Shown piece by piece: positions 8,446 through 17,570 of a stretch of 64,000 nt of DNA. The DNA is from Hyphomicrobium sp. (lineage in GTDB: Bacteria > Pseudomonadota > Alphaproteobacteria > Rhizobiales > Hyphomicrobiaceae): contig JALHMJ010000010.1 of NCBI GenBank assembly GCA_022844105.1, forward strand, positions 35,863 through 99,862, read 5' to 3'. The notes beneath the pieces are model-generated. The model was not told the DNA's origin and did not search any database. It saw only the letters and a program-made list of their open reading frames with translations. A program made the translations under genes and the position numbers. The first letter of the stretch is position 1. Every line of letters starts with the position of its first letter.

Positions 8446-10182
8446 ATGACACGCCGGACGCCGGGTTCCAGTCGGAACCGGGGGACGCTTCAGGTTGCGA
8501 TCAGACCGTTGCGCTCGGTTTTCTGGAGCGTGGCTCTTGTCAGTTGCGCGTTGAACCTGCTCATGCTCACGGGCCCCGTGTTCATGCTTCAGGTTTATGA
8601 CCGCGTGCTGGCCAGCCAGTCGGTACCGACACTGGTGGCGCTGTCTGCACTCGCCGCCACGCTCTACGCCTTCTGGGGCGTCTTCGAATTTCTGCGCTCA
8701 CGGACCTTGTCGCGCGCGTCCTTCTGGCTCGATCAGCGCCTGGGTCCCCCGACGCTGACGGCATGGCTCGGCCGCTCGATCGAGGATCGGCCCGCGGTCG
8801 CCCGGCCACTTGCCGACCTGTCGACGGTACGTCACTTTCTGTCCAGTCCCGCGCTCAGCGGATTGTTCGACATGCCCTGGATCCCGCTCTATTTGGGCTT
8901 CGTTTTTATCATTCATCCTTGGCTCGGCTGGCTCACGCTCGCCGGTGCAGTTCTCGTAACGGCATTGGCCCTCGTCAACGAACGGGTCACGCGGTCGTCG
9001 CTGGACGACGCGGCGGCACTCGATCAGATCGAAACACGCTTCCTCGATCAGGTGCACCGCAGCGCCGACACCATTTTGCCGATGGGCATGCTGGGCGCGC
9101 TTGCAGACCATTGGCAACGCATGCACGCAGATGGCGCCGCTCTCACCCAACAGGCGGGCGAACGCGGCGAGATCATCTCCGCGCTGTCAAAAGCAATTCG
9201 CATGGTGCTGCAATCGGCCGTGCTCGGTCTGGGCGCGTTTCTTGCCATTTACGGTGAAATTTCGGCGGGCATGATCGTCGCTGTCTCGATCATCTCCGGC
9301 CGCGCGCTGGCGCCGGTCGATCAAGTCATCGGCAACTGGCGATCGGTGGTGCGTGCGCGCCAAGCCTTCCAGCGGCTGGCGACCATTCTACCCGACGAGG
9401 CGTCACCCGCGCCGCCGCTGCGTCTTCCCGCACCGAACGCAACGATGAGCGTTCGCAATCTGACGAAGTTCGCACCCGCTCCGGCCGGGGTTGCGTCCGA
9501 GTTGCGCCGCCTCATTTTGAAAGATGTCAGTTTTGATTTTGCTCCCGGCGATGCCGTCGGCGTCATCGGACCCAGTGCGTCCGGCAAGTCGTCACTGGCG
9601 CGCATTTTGGTCGGTGCATGGCGGCCGGATGGTGGTGAAGTTCGCCTCGATGGCGCGCTTCTCGAACAGTGGGACCGCGCGCTACTTGGACGCCATATCG
9701 GTTATCTGCCCCAGAACGTCGAGCTTCTGGCGGGCACCGTGCAGCAGAACATCGCGCGCTTCGATCCCGATGCGCTCGACGAGGATATCGTCGCCGCAGC
9801 GCAGTTGGCCGGCGTCCATGAGATGATCCTGCGCCTGCCCGAAGGATATTCAACCTCAGCCGGCCATGGCGCGACGCCGCTGTCGGGTGGGCAAATGCAG
9901 CGCATTGCGCTGGCACGGGCGGTTTTTCGTGCCCCGCGCCTCGTCGTTCTCGATGAACCCAACTCCAATCTCGATGCTGACGGTGACGCGGCGCTCGCCG
10001 TTGCGATTGAGCGCTTGCGACAATCCGGGTCGGCGGTCGTCGTCATGGCGCACCGGCCGAGTGCGATTGCAGCGGTCAACAAGCTCCTGATGCTCATGAA
10101 TGGCTCGGTCGTCGAATTCGGCAACAAGGATGACGTGCTGCGCAAGGTCACGCGCCCGCTTGCCGCCGGGGCCCGCGCGTGA
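8446..10182 (+). CDS. Type I secretion ABC transporter (permease-ATPase fusion, PrtD/PrsD family)
   Basis: This 578-residue protein has an N-terminal six-helix membrane domain (about residues 25-300) and a C-terminal nucleotide-binding domain. The Walker A lysine is Lys381 in GPSASGKS. The signature LSGGQ is at 479-483, followed by the Walker B segment VVLDEPNSNLD and the switch histidine in MAHRP. ATG 8446 is chosen because AGGGGGAG ends 11 bases before it; GTG 8434 would abut the ribosome site. It would power export of unfolded proteins with C-terminal signals. It overlaps the next adaptor gene by one base. No RTX substrate or TolC gene is adjacent, so its substrate is unknown. It could serve the RTX proteins further right, but those have their own exporter. 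Confidence 0.88.
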   Translation: MTRRTPGSSRNRGTLQVAIRPLRSVFWSVALVSCALNLLMLTGPVFMLQVYDRVLASQSVPTLVALSALAATLYAFWGVFEFLRSRTLSRASFWLDQRLGPPTLTAWLGRSIEDRPAVARPLADLSTVRHFLSSPALSGLFDMPWIPLYLGFVFIIHPWLGWLTLAGAVLVTALALVNERVTRSSLDDAAALDQIETRFLDQVHRSADTILPMGMLGALADHWQRMHADGAALTQQAGERGEIISALSKAIRMVLQSAVLGLGAFLAIYGEISAGMIVAVSIISGRALAPVDQVIGNWRSVVRARQAFQRLATILPDEASPAPPLRLPAPNATMSVRNLTKFAPAPAGVASELRRLILKDVSFDFAPGDAVGVIGPSASGKSSLARILVGAWRPDGGEVRLDGALLEQWDRALLGRHIGYLPQNVELLAGTVQQNIARFDPDALDEDIVAAAQLAGVHEMILRLPEGYSTSAGHGATPLSGGQMQRIALARAVFRAPRLVVLDEPNSNLDADGDAALAVAIERLRQSGSAVVVMAHRPSAIAAVNKLLMLMNGSVVEFGNKDDVLRKVTRPLAAGARA

Positions 10183-11510
10183 TGGAAACATCGCCCGCGG
10201 ACAAAGCGTCTGGTAGTGCATCGGTCAATTCCGACTACACAACGCCGTTGCGGACCGCGGCAATCGTGTTCATCGTACTGATCGTCGGCCTTGGTGGCTG
10301 GATGGCCGTCGTACCGCTGGCGGGTGCCGTGATTGCCGCCGGTCAGATCGTCGTGCGCGGTAAACCGCAACTGGTGCAGCATCTCGACGGCGGCCTGATC
10401 AAGTCCATCGAAGTCCGCAACGGCGATGAGGTCCATAAAGGCGACGTTCTGGTTCGGCTCGACGATGCGATGCTGCGCGCCAATCTCGACATCTACCGCA
10501 ACCGGCTGCGTGAAGCGCTGGCCAGACGCGCCCGCCTTGAAGCCGAACGCGACGACCGGGCGGACATCGGTCCCCCGGATATGACGCTCTCCCGCTCGTT
10601 CGAACTGGGCGACAACGCATCTCATCGCGACCGCCAGAATGACCTGTTCCGAGCCCGCCAGCAGAGCCGCAGGGGTGAGATAGAAAAGCTCAATGAGAAA
10701 ATCGGGCAGCTCGACAATCAGACCGATGGCCTCGAAGGTTTGATCGGAGCCAAGACAGAACAGTTGAAGACGGTACTGAACGAACTCGATGGCCTGAATG
10801 AATTGCTCGAAAAAGGCATCGCGACAAAGTCCCGTGTCTTCAGCCAGGAACGCATGAAATCTGATTTGACGGGACAGATCATAGAGCACGCGTCCGAACT
10901 GGCGCGTGTCGAAAACGCCATTCGCGAAACCGAAATCAGCATCATTCAGGTTGACCGCGCCTTCAAAGAAAAAGTGCTGGCCGAATTGTCCACAACGGCA
11001 ACCGAAGTGGAGGACCTGTCCCAGCAGATCGCCGCGACGGCCAAGCAGCTCGAGCGCGTCGCCATCCGTGCGCCGATCAGCGGCGTCGTGCACGAGATGA
11101 ATGTCAACACCGTCGGTGGAACGATACCGCCCAATGCCACGCTGATGCAAATCATAGCCAACGACAGCGGCATTGATGTTGAGATCGCGGTCGAGCCGAC
11201 CGCTATCGATCAGGTGGTCATCGGCCAGGAGACGATGCTGCGCTTTCCAGCCTTTAACCAGGCGACGACACCTCAGATAGTAGGAGCCGTGGACCAGATA
11301 TCGCCGTCGACCGTGGCAAATGAAAAGACCGGGCAGTCCTTCTATCGCGTGACCGTATCCGTCATGCCGGCCGAACTCGCCCGCCTCGCGCCGCTGCGGC
11401 TGCTGCCCGGAATGCCCGTCGAGGCTCACGTCGAAACGGCTTCGCGCACGCTCGCGAGCTATCTTTTCAAGCCCTTTATCGACAACGTCGGCCGCGCACT
11501 GCGCGAATGA
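10182..11510 (+). CDS. Type I secretion membrane-fusion protein (HlyD family)
   Basis: This is a 442-residue periplasmic adaptor. A single transmembrane helix (about residues 26-50) follows a short cytoplasmic tail. Next come a lipoyl/biotinyl-like half motif (GGLIKSIEVRNGDEVHKGDVL), a long coiled-coil hairpin (about residues 100-280), the second half motif (IRAPISGVVHEM) and a beta-barrel region. It would bridge the ABC exporter of the preceding gene to an outer-membrane TolC-like channel, which is not encoded in the window. ATG 10182 shares one base with the ABC gene stop; a GTG just before it is ignored. The family assignment is firm and the substrate is unknown. Confidence 0.88.
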   Translation: METSPADKASGSASVNSDYTTPLRTAAIVFIVLIVGLGGWMAVVPLAGAVIAAGQIVVRGKPQLVQHLDGGLIKSIEVRNGDEVHKGDVLVRLDDAMLRANLDIYRNRLREALARRARLEAERDDRADIGPPDMTLSRSFELGDNASHRDRQNDLFRARQQSRRGEIEKLNEKIGQLDNQTDGLEGLIGAKTEQLKTVLNELDGLNELLEKGIATKSRVFSQERMKSDLTGQIIEHASELARVENAIRETEISIIQVDRAFKEKVLAELSTTATEVEDLSQQIAATAKQLERVAIRAPISGVVHEMNVNTVGGTIPPNATLMQIIANDSGIDVEIAVEPTAIDQVVIGQETMLRFPAFNQATTPQIVGAVDQISPSTVANEKTGQSFYRVTVSVMPAELARLAPLRLLPGMPVEAHVETASRTLASYLFKPFIDNVGRALRE

Positions 11511-11519
11511 GAGACCACG

Positions 11520-12494
11520 CTAGGCCAACAGTCCAGCCGATTTGGCTTCCGACATGACTTCGGCAAGAATGCCGGCCGCAAGCGTCGCCCGGCTTTTCGC
11601 ACCCGGAACGAGCCCGATGGGGCTGCGCAGCCGTGCCATCTGGGTCGGCGAAACGCCCATGTCCGTCAGCCGCTGCACGCGGTTCTGATGCGCTTTGCGG
11701 CTACCCATCACACCGATATAGAAAGCGGGCGATCGCAGCACCTCTGACAGGACCGGTGCTTCCCAATCATGCTCGTGGAACGCAACGACCGTCGCTGTAT
11801 AACGATCGATCTGGCTTGCTGCGATGTCTTGCGTCTGAATGAGATTGCGAACCGATAATCCCGCGGCCGCCGCCTCCGCACATGCGGTCTCGTCAGGCGA
11901 CACAATCTCCAGATCCAAGCCCGCCGCAGCGAACAGATGCGCAATCGCGACGAGCGCCGGCCCGCCGCCGATCAGCACGACTCGCGGCAGCGGCAGATGC
12001 ACCTTGCAAAACACGTCGCCGTGTAGCGCGGTCGCCGCCTCACCATCGAGCGTCTCGAATGTCGTCGCGCCGCTGGTCAGGTTCGTGGTCTGCACGAACG
12101 GTTGGCGCGCATTGCGCAAGCCAGCAGCGCGCGCAACGAGCGCTGGCGGCAGGCTCTGGTCGATGTAGAAATCAAGGCCGCTGCCGCATGGCAATCGGAG
12201 ATCGAAATAGGCCGACCCCTTGCCATAGCGCACCAGTCTGTTCCGGCCCTCTGCAATGGCCTGAACCGCGTCCTGGGCGATCGATTGTTCGATACAGCCG
12301 CCAGACATGTATCCCGTGAACGCTCCACTGACCGCAACGGCCATCTGCGCACCGAGCGGCCGCGGCGTCGTCCCGTCGATGGCGACCAGAGAAATCAGCG
12401 CCGTGCGCTGGCCAGCCGCTTGCCATAAGATGAAATCACCCATCACGTCGTCGTCGGCCAAAAGAGAACGCCGCTTCGGCAAAAGCAAACTCAT
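11520..12494 (-). CDS. XdhC/CoxI family molybdoenzyme maturation chaperone
   Basis: This 324-residue protein has the N-terminal XdhC/CoxI domain ([17 protein letters not shown] and SGGCIEQSI) and a C-terminal Rossmann-type domain ([17 protein letters not shown]). XdhC proteins bind molybdenum cofactor and help its sulfuration and insertion into xanthine dehydrogenase or CO dehydrogenase-type enzymes. No such enzyme is in the window, so the client lies elsewhere or the protein supports general cofactor handling. Fittingly, other molybdenum genes (fds, mobA, mobB) are close. It is divergent from the next gene across a 44-base gap and convergent with the HlyD gene. Confidence 0.85.
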   Translation of the reverse strand: MSLLLPKRRSLLADDDVMGDFILWQAAGQRTALISLVAIDGTTPRPLGAQMAVAVSGAFTGYMSGGCIEQSIAQDAVQAIAEGRNRLVRYGKGSAYFDLRLPCGSGLDFYIDQSLPPALVARAAGLRNARQPFVQTTNLTSGATTFETLDGEAATALHGDVFCKVHLPLPRVVLIGGGPALVAIAHLFAAAGLDLEIVSPDETACAEAAAAGLSVRNLIQTQDIAASQIDRYTATVVAFHEHDWEAPVLSEVLRSPAFYIGVMGSRKAHQNRVQRLTDMGVSPTQMARLRSPIGLVPGAKSRATLAAGILAEVMSEAKSAGLLA

Positions 12495-12538
12495 GCGTAT
12501 ATCCTAGGTATCGTTCTAACTATCGAGGAGTGGCACTG

Positions 12539-13015
12539 ATGACGACGAACACCGCTCGCCCGCCGGTTCCGCCCTTTACCCGAGAAACGGCAATCGCCAA
12601 GGTGCGCCTCGCTGAGGACGGATGGAACTCGCGCGATCCAGAGCGGGTTGCCCTTGCCTACACCGTCGACACTCAATGGCGCAACCGGAGTGAATTTCCC
12701 CGTGGCCGTGTAGAGGTTATCGCGTTCCTGACGCGCAAATGGTCTCGCGAATGCGACTACCGGCTCATCAAGGAATTGTGGACCTTTGCCGATGACCGAA
12801 TTGCGGTCCGCTTCGCCTACGAATGGCATGATGCCGCGGGCCTTTGGTTCCGCTCCTACGGCAATGAGAACTGGGAGTTCGATGCCGACGGCCTGATGCG
12901 CAAGCGTTACGCAAGCATAAATGATCTCGCCATCGTTGAAAGCGAACGCCTGTTTCGCTGGCCGCAAGGACGACGTCCGGATGATCACCCGGGACTGAGT
13001 GAACTCGGGTTATGA
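12539..13015 (+). CDS. DUF1348 (SnoaL/NTF2-like) family protein
   Basis: This 158-residue protein matches the DUF1348 family within the NTF2-like fold. Recognisable blocks are [25 protein letters not shown], REFx-like FLTRKWSRE, and [18 protein letters not shown] followed by R-R/K-x-A-S-IND. Members are small single-domain proteins of unknown function with a conical cavity that could bind a small ligand. ATG 12539 is preferred to GTG 12530 because GAGGAG (12525-12530) lies eight bases before it. It ends 23 bases from the convergent downstream gene. No function can be assigned from its neighbours. Confidence 0.8.
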   Translation: MTTNTARPPVPPFTRETAIAKVRLAEDGWNSRDPERVALAYTVDTQWRNRSEFPRGRVEVIAFLTRKWSRECDYRLIKELWTFADDRIAVRFAYEWHDAAGLWFRSYGNENWEFDADGLMRKRYASINDLAIVESERLFRWPQGRRPDDHPGLSELGL

Positions 13016-13038
13016 AAAGCCATCCAACGATACCGGGA

Positions 13039-13545
13039 TCAGCTGAGCGATGGCCCTTCATTGCGCGGTGCGGGCCGAGGAAAGGGAATGATGATCGCCG
13101 ATCCGTTCGAAGGACGCGGCGCCTCGACAGCCATTTCGCTCAAATCCGCCAGATCATCCATCCACTCGCCGCACAGATCGGCCAGCGGAAGGCCGGCGGC
13201 CTCTGAAAGCCAGGGCTGGAGAATGGTCCGGCCCTCACCCGTCTCAAGATCGGCATGGAGGACGAGGTAGCGATCCTGATTGGACGATTCCGGACTGCGC
13301 ATCCAGCGGCGGATAACGGTGGCCGTCTCGCCCGCTTCCGAAAGATCCGGATCAGACACCAGCATTTCAACATGCGGAGCATAGGCTTCGGTGTCGTAGG
13401 GCAGCATGCGCCAAGACAAATCATCGGCCGTTGCCGCGTCAAGCGCCCGATCGGCCGCCTCCTGGCCGGTTTTGATGTCGTCGCCCTCGATCTCGACACA
13501 GGCCACTTCAAGCCGCAACCGCACGACCTTCGCGTAGTACTTCAT
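13039..13545 (-). CDS. Conserved-looking hypothetical protein
   Basis: This 168-residue, acidic, soluble protein is not recognised. The start at 13545 (MKYYAKV) is chosen because GGAGG lies six bases upstream; the longer frame to 13605 lacks a ribosome site. The N-terminal part alternates hydrophobic and charged residues as in beta-strands (KYYAKVVRLRLEVACVEIEG). The middle contains WRMLPYDTEAYAPHVEMLVSDPD, and the tail is Pro-rich (IIIPFPRPAPRN). There is no signal peptide, membrane segment or metal motif. It lies tail-to-tail with the DUF1348 gene and divergent from the small membrane protein at 13730. Confidence 0.6.
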   Translation of the reverse strand: MKYYAKVVRLRLEVACVEIEGDDIKTGQEAADRALDAATADDLSWRMLPYDTEAYAPHVEMLVSDPDLSEAGETATVIRRWMRSPESSNQDRYLVLHADLETGEGRTILQPWLSEAAGLPLADLCGEWMDDLADLSEMAVEAPRPSNGSAIIIPFPRPAPRNEGPSLS

Positions 13546-13729
13546 GGGAGCCTCCGCAGCGTCGACACGGGAGGTATGATGGGCGAGTCGAATGACACCC
13601 TGCAACGGGCCACGGACGGTAAACAGTGGTGTGGGGCCTAGCGGCCACAGCCCGGCGATCGTGCTCAGTCGCGCGCCGCTCCGCCGGAATTTGTGTCACT
13701 TTTTCGAGGGCTGAGCCTGGAGGCTTCAC

Positions 13730-14080
13730 ATGACTTGGGTTGTGACAAAATACGCCGTGACGGCTTTCCTCGTCGTCTTGATCTCAGAGGTCGCCAAGCG
13801 CAGCGATAAGGCCGGGGGGTTGATCGCGGCTTTGCCGCTGGTGACGGTTTTGACGTTGATCTGGCTGTGGGCCGAAGGCCAGGACGAGACCAAGCTGTCG
13901 AACCACGCCTGGTACACGTTCTGGTATGTCGTGCCCACGCTCCCGATGTTCTTGCTCTTTCCGGTACTCTTGCCGCGCATCGGTTTCTGGCCGACCATGG
14001 CCGCAAGCGTCGTCATAACGATGGCAAGTTTCGCGCTCTTTGCAGTCGTCGTTCGCCGCTTCGGCATCGAATTGCTCTAA
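13730..14080 (+). CDS. DUF3147-like small integral membrane protein
   Basis: This 116-residue protein has about four hydrophobic helices: 3-20, 30-46, 66-84 and 90-109. Its TFWYVVPTLPMFLLFPVLL segment and overall length resemble DUF3147 membrane proteins, whose function is unknown. The ATG at 13730 follows a GGAGG-like sequence. It runs tail-to-tail with mobB, whose stop is 14 bases beyond its own. The membrane character is certain from the sequence; the family name is a recollection. Confidence 0.7.
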   Translation: MTWVVTKYAVTAFLVVLISEVAKRSDKAGGLIAALPLVTVLTLIWLWAEGQDETKLSNHAWYTFWYVVPTLPMFLLFPVLLPRIGFWPTMAASVVITMASFALFAVVVRRFGIELL

Positions 14081-14094
14081 CTTGTCCACCCAGG

Positions 14095-14601
14095 CTATTC
14101 GCTGTTGGACCCCACCGCCAACTCCAGCGTTCGGGTAATGAAGTCGGCAATCGCCGGAACGTCGTTGAGTGAATAAAGCGGCAGACTGCCGGGATCAGTC
14201 GCGTAATCGGAAGCGACAGCAATAAAGCTGGCATCCATAGGCGCCAATTCGCGACGATCGAGCTGTGCTGCACGGCGCACCTCGATTTTTGCGATCGGCG
14301 CCGCTTTGAACCCTTCGACAATGACGAGATCGCAAGGGGCCAGCCTCCCGATGACGTCGTCGAGCCGGTGTTCGGATGGACCATCGCCTGCTAGAATCAC
14401 TTCGCAAGCCCCCGCTCGCCGGTGGCGGGCGCTGTCTGAAGACGGGGCCTCGGCGCGGATGTCATGGTGCGTGTGCTTGATGCTCGAAACACGAAGCCCG
14501 CGTCGTGTGAATTCTGCGATGAGCCGCTCTACGAGCGTCGTCTTGCCGGAATTCTTCCACCCCGCGATGCCGATGACCGAAATTGGGCGCTGGCGATCCA
14601 T
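14095..14601 (-). CDS. mobB: Molybdopterin-guanine dinucleotide biosynthesis adapter MobB
   Basis: This 168-residue P-loop GTP-binding protein has Walker A GWKNSGKTT with Lys20, then the family blocks SSIKHTHHDIRAEAPSSDSA and LVIVEGFKAAPIAKIEV. MobB binds GTP and MobA and improves, but is not essential for, MGD formation. It lies 24 bases downstream of mobA on the same strand, so the two form an operon. Its product would help supply bis-MGD to the formate dehydrogenase encoded at 2333-8343. Confidence 0.93.
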   Translation of the reverse strand: MDRQRPISVIGIAGWKNSGKTTLVERLIAEFTRRGLRVSSIKHTHHDIRAEAPSSDSARHRRAGACEVILAGDGPSEHRLDDVIGRLAPCDLVIVEGFKAAPIAKIEVRRAAQLDRRELAPMDASFIAVASDYATDPGSLPLYSLNDVPAIADFITRTLELAVGSNSE

Positions 14602-14625
14602 AGCTGTTTGTCTATCAGCACACCG

Positions 14626-15270
14626 TCAGCCGGCAAGCAGTTCACGCGCTTGCGCCAGTTCACCCGGCGTGTTCGCGTTAAAGAACGGGTCGACGACACG
14701 CCCCCGGATGTCTACTGAAGGAAATTCGACCGCGACGGCGCCGCGATCACTGATCCATGACGTGACCTTTCGTGTCCCGGCTTCGAGAGCCGCCTCCAGG
14801 TCTTCGGCGAGCGCAACAGGCCAAAGACCGATCACGGGATGCAGCCGCCCGCCCGACTGCGCGACCGCGATTGCGTTGCAAGCGCCGTCTAAGGCCGCTT
14901 CCAATCTTGCAACAAGGTCGGTGGGCAAAAACGGCGCGTCGGCGGACGCGCTGACGATGTGCGTCGCGGCGGGACATTGAACCATTGACCAGCGCAACCC
15001 GGCCAGAATTCCGGCCAGCGGCCCCTTGAACCCGGCCATCGGGTCCGGCACCACCGGAAGCCCGAAGCCGCCATAAAGAGCCGGATCACTGTTGGCGTTG
15101 ATGACGAGGCGACTGGTCTGCGGCGCGAGCCGTGCGATGACATGGCTGATCATCGGCCGCCCCGCGAGATCGAGCAGCGCCTTGTCGCCGTCACCGCCCA
15201 AAGCCTCCCTCATGCGGCGGGAACGCCCGCCGGCAAGAAGCAGCCCGGCTGGTCTTTCTCCGTTAACCAT
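14626..15270 (-). CDS. mobA: Molybdenum cofactor guanylyltransferase MobA
   Basis: This 214-residue nucleotidyltransferase has the N-terminal GTP-binding motif LLLAGGRSRRM, the later KALLDLAGRPM lysine segment, and the Mg-binding aspartates in VSASADAPFLP. It transfers GMP to molybdopterin to make MGD, the cofactor of DMSO-reductase family enzymes such as FdsA. It is the first gene of a mobA-mobB pair. About 100 bases of intergenic DNA separate it from the divergent sensor kinase gene. Confidence 0.93.
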   Translation of the reverse strand: MVNGERPAGLLLAGGRSRRMREALGGDGDKALLDLAGRPMISHVIARLAPQTSRLVINANSDPALYGGFGLPVVPDPMAGFKGPLAGILAGLRWSMVQCPAATHIVSASADAPFLPTDLVARLEAALDGACNAIAVAQSGGRLHPVIGLWPVALAEDLEAALEAGTRKVTSWISDRGAVAVEFPSVDIRGRVVDPFFNANTPGELAQARELLAG

Positions 15271-15373
15271 GTCCGCTCGATGTCACGGCAACCAGCGGCT
15301 TATGTAGCCGTTGCCTACGTCACGTTAATTGCGCCTAACACGTGATAATGCGATAGTCTTCTGCTATCATTGA

Positions 15374-16912
15374 ATGAAAGCAGTCTTTCAGCGCTTTACC
15401 GGTTCCAGCACGATGGTGTTTTATTCTGAAAGCGCCGCGGCCCACATTCAAAATGCGCCTCCTGCCACAGGCAGCGAAACATTCCGCGACCGGTCGCGCG
15501 ACCTGCCCGACGCAAACAACCTTGTCACCACGTTCATCGTTTTTGCGGCACTTGTTCTCCAGATCGGAATGCTGCTGTTTGGCACCTGGGTAACGCAGCG
15601 CAGCGCCGATGCCGTCCGCCAGCATTCGGCCCATTCAGCCGCGATGTTCATGGACAGCTCGATTGAACCGCTGGTCCAGGAATTGGCAACCGGGTCGGAA
15701 ATTTCGCCGCGCTCGATTACCGAAATTGACGCCCTTCTGGCCCACGAAGCCGTTCGTCAGAAATTGAGCGGCATCGCCATTTGGCGTCGTGACGGTGTGA
15801 TCGCGTATGCGCAGGATCGCAGTCTTATCGGGACGATGGACAAGATCTCGGCAGGATACTTTGCGGCGCTTAATGGCAACGTCGAGATCGAGCAGTTCGA
15901 CGCTAGCGACGGCATTGTCGCGGAAGTCGTACCCGACGCGCAGGGCGTCTACCGGATATTTTCTCCCATTCACAAGCTCGGGACGAACGAAATTATCGCC
16001 ATCGGAGGTTATTTTGAGCAGCCGCAGCAACTTGAAAAGCTATTGGAAAAGAGCCGGCGAGACACCTGGGTGGTGGTCGCAGCCTTCACGTTGCTGATCT
16101 TCGGGTTGACATTCGGGCTCATCAAACATGCCAGCGAAATGATCAAGGCGCAGAACAACGACTTGCGTGAGCGTTTCGCGGCCCAGGTGCGGCTCAATCT
16201 GCAAAACGAAATTCTGCGCAAAGAACTGCTGGATGCGCAAATGGAAGGCATTGCAATCAACGAGAATTTTCTCCGGCGCATCGGCGCCGACCTTCACGAC
16301 GGCCCCGCCCAGTTCCTGGCACTGGCGCTGCTGCGCCTTGACGATGTCGGTCGGCCGGCTCCCGCTCCCGCCGCGGAACCGTCGCCTCCCGATCAAATCC
16401 CGCGTGCCTCGGCACTGGAAACGGTTCGCTCCGCCACGCAGAACGCGCTGGCGGAAATCCGCAGCATTTCCACGGGACTGGCTCTGCCCGAATTGGCCAA
16501 CCGGTCCGCTGCGGACATCATCGGCGCTGCCACCAACACTTTCATGTCAGCAACGCAGACGAACGTGCTATGCCACATCGGCAGAGTGCCCGATCGAATG
16601 CCTCTGATATGGACAGTCTGTCTCTTTCGCTTTGTTCAAGAGGGTTTGAATAACGGCTATCGTCACGCCGACGGCAAAGGACAGACGGTCCGCGCGGAAT
16701 CCCGTGACGAAAGCCTGATCGTGGAAGTTGCGGACCAAGGACCGGGGTTCGATCCGGCCGAAGCCTTCAGCAAGACGTCGCGACTGGGACTTCTCGGTCT
16801 TCGCCATCGCATCGAAACACTCGGTGGCGAATTCGAAATCAAATCCACGCGGGGCGAAGGCACGACAATCGTGCTCACGGTCCCGCTCAGCCGATTGATT
16901 GAAAGTCAATGA
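15374..16912 (+). CDS. Sensor histidine kinase, NarL-type (HisKA_3)
   Basis: This 512-residue protein has a cytoplasmic N-tail, a first membrane helix (about 50-72), a periplasmic sensor region of about 150 residues with a PAS/Cache-like look, and a second helix (about 231-250). A coiled segment precedes the phosphoacceptor motif ADLHDGPAQ with His308. The ATPase domain shows VADQGPGFDP and LGLLGLRHRIETLGG. Its partner is the response regulator that overlaps it by four bases. The start is uncertain: neither ATG 15374 nor ATG 15413 has a clear ribosome site. The signal is unknown. It could control the adjacent secretion genes, but this is only suggested by position. Confidence 0.87.
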   Translation: MKAVFQRFTGSSTMVFYSESAAAHIQNAPPATGSETFRDRSRDLPDANNLVTTFIVFAALVLQIGMLLFGTWVTQRSADAVRQHSAHSAAMFMDSSIEPLVQELATGSEISPRSITEIDALLAHEAVRQKLSGIAIWRRDGVIAYAQDRSLIGTMDKISAGYFAALNGNVEIEQFDASDGIVAEVVPDAQGVYRIFSPIHKLGTNEIIAIGGYFEQPQQLEKLLEKSRRDTWVVVAAFTLLIFGLTFGLIKHASEMIKAQNNDLRERFAAQVRLNLQNEILRKELLDAQMEGIAINENFLRRIGADLHDGPAQFLALALLRLDDVGRPAPAPAAEPSPPDQIPRASALETVRSATQNALAEIRSISTGLALPELANRSAADIIGAATNTFMSATQTNVLCHIGRVPDRMPLIWTVCLFRFVQEGLNNGYRHADGKGQTVRAESRDESLIVEVADQGPGFDPAEAFSKTSRLGLLGLRHRIETLGGEFEIKSTRGEGTTIVLTVPLSRLIESQ

Positions 16913-17553
16913 CCGACAAGATCACCATTGCCGTGGTCGACGATCACCCGTTGATGCGCGACGGCATCGTCGCAACACTTCAGGGTAGCGCTGAATTCGA
17001 CGTCATCGCAACCGGCGGGTCAGCCGACGATGCGGTCCGGATCGCCAACGAGCGAAGTCCACGCATGATGCTCCTCGATCTTTCGATGCCCGGCAGTGGA
17101 CTTGATGCGGCCAAGACGATTTGCGTTGCCTATCCGTCGATCAAGGTCATGATTCTGACTGTCTCGGAGCGCGAGGACGACGTGATTGCGGCGATGTCGA
17201 CGGGTGTGTGCGGTTATATTCTGAAGGGCATATCGGGTTCCGATCTGATCGCGACGCTGAAAGCCGTCAGCCTTGGTGAGACGTACATCACGCCAAACCT
17301 GGCGGCGCGTCTTCTGTCGAAGAGCCGCACCGCAACGTCGCGAACGCAACCGAAGGAACCGGAAGTTCAATTGACGGTCCGCGAAGAGCAGATCCTCGTC
17401 GAAGTGAAGGCGGGACTGACGAACAAGGAAATCGCGCGCAAACTGGCCCTCAGCGAAAAGACCGTTAAGCACTACATGACGAGTGTTCTGCAGAAGTTGC
17501 GCGCCCGCAACCGAGTCGAGGCGGCCATGAGCGACATGCCCAAGAGGGAGTAG
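16909..17553 (+). CDS. Response regulator, NarL/LuxR family
   Basis: This 214-residue protein has a receiver domain with the acidic pair in VVDDHP, phosphoacceptor Asp57 in LLDLSMPG, and the conserved lysine in GYILKG. A C-terminal LuxR-type helix-turn-helix follows (LTVREEQILVEVKAGLTNKEIARKL is split across residues 156-180, then SEKTVKHYMTSVLQKL). The ATG overlaps the kinase stop as ATGA, so the two are a cognate pair. It is convergent with the HlyD gene at 17571 and ends 18 bases from it. Confidence 0.9.
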   Translation: MTDKITIAVVDDHPLMRDGIVATLQGSAEFDVIATGGSADDAVRIANERSPRMMLLDLSMPGSGLDAAKTICVAYPSIKVMILTVSEREDDVIAAMSTGVCGYILKGISGSDLIATLKAVSLGETYITPNLAARLLSKSRTATSRTQPKEPEVQLTVREEQILVEVKAGLTNKEIARKLALSEKTVKHYMTSVLQKLRARNRVEAAMSDMPKRE

Positions 17554-17570
17554 GTTGGCGGGCTGCCGGC

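Noticed and set aside
9702..11429. A 575-codon frame antisense to the ABC/HlyD pair
   Set aside because: It spans two well-supported genes on the other strand and has no ribosome site or known domain; it is a shadow.
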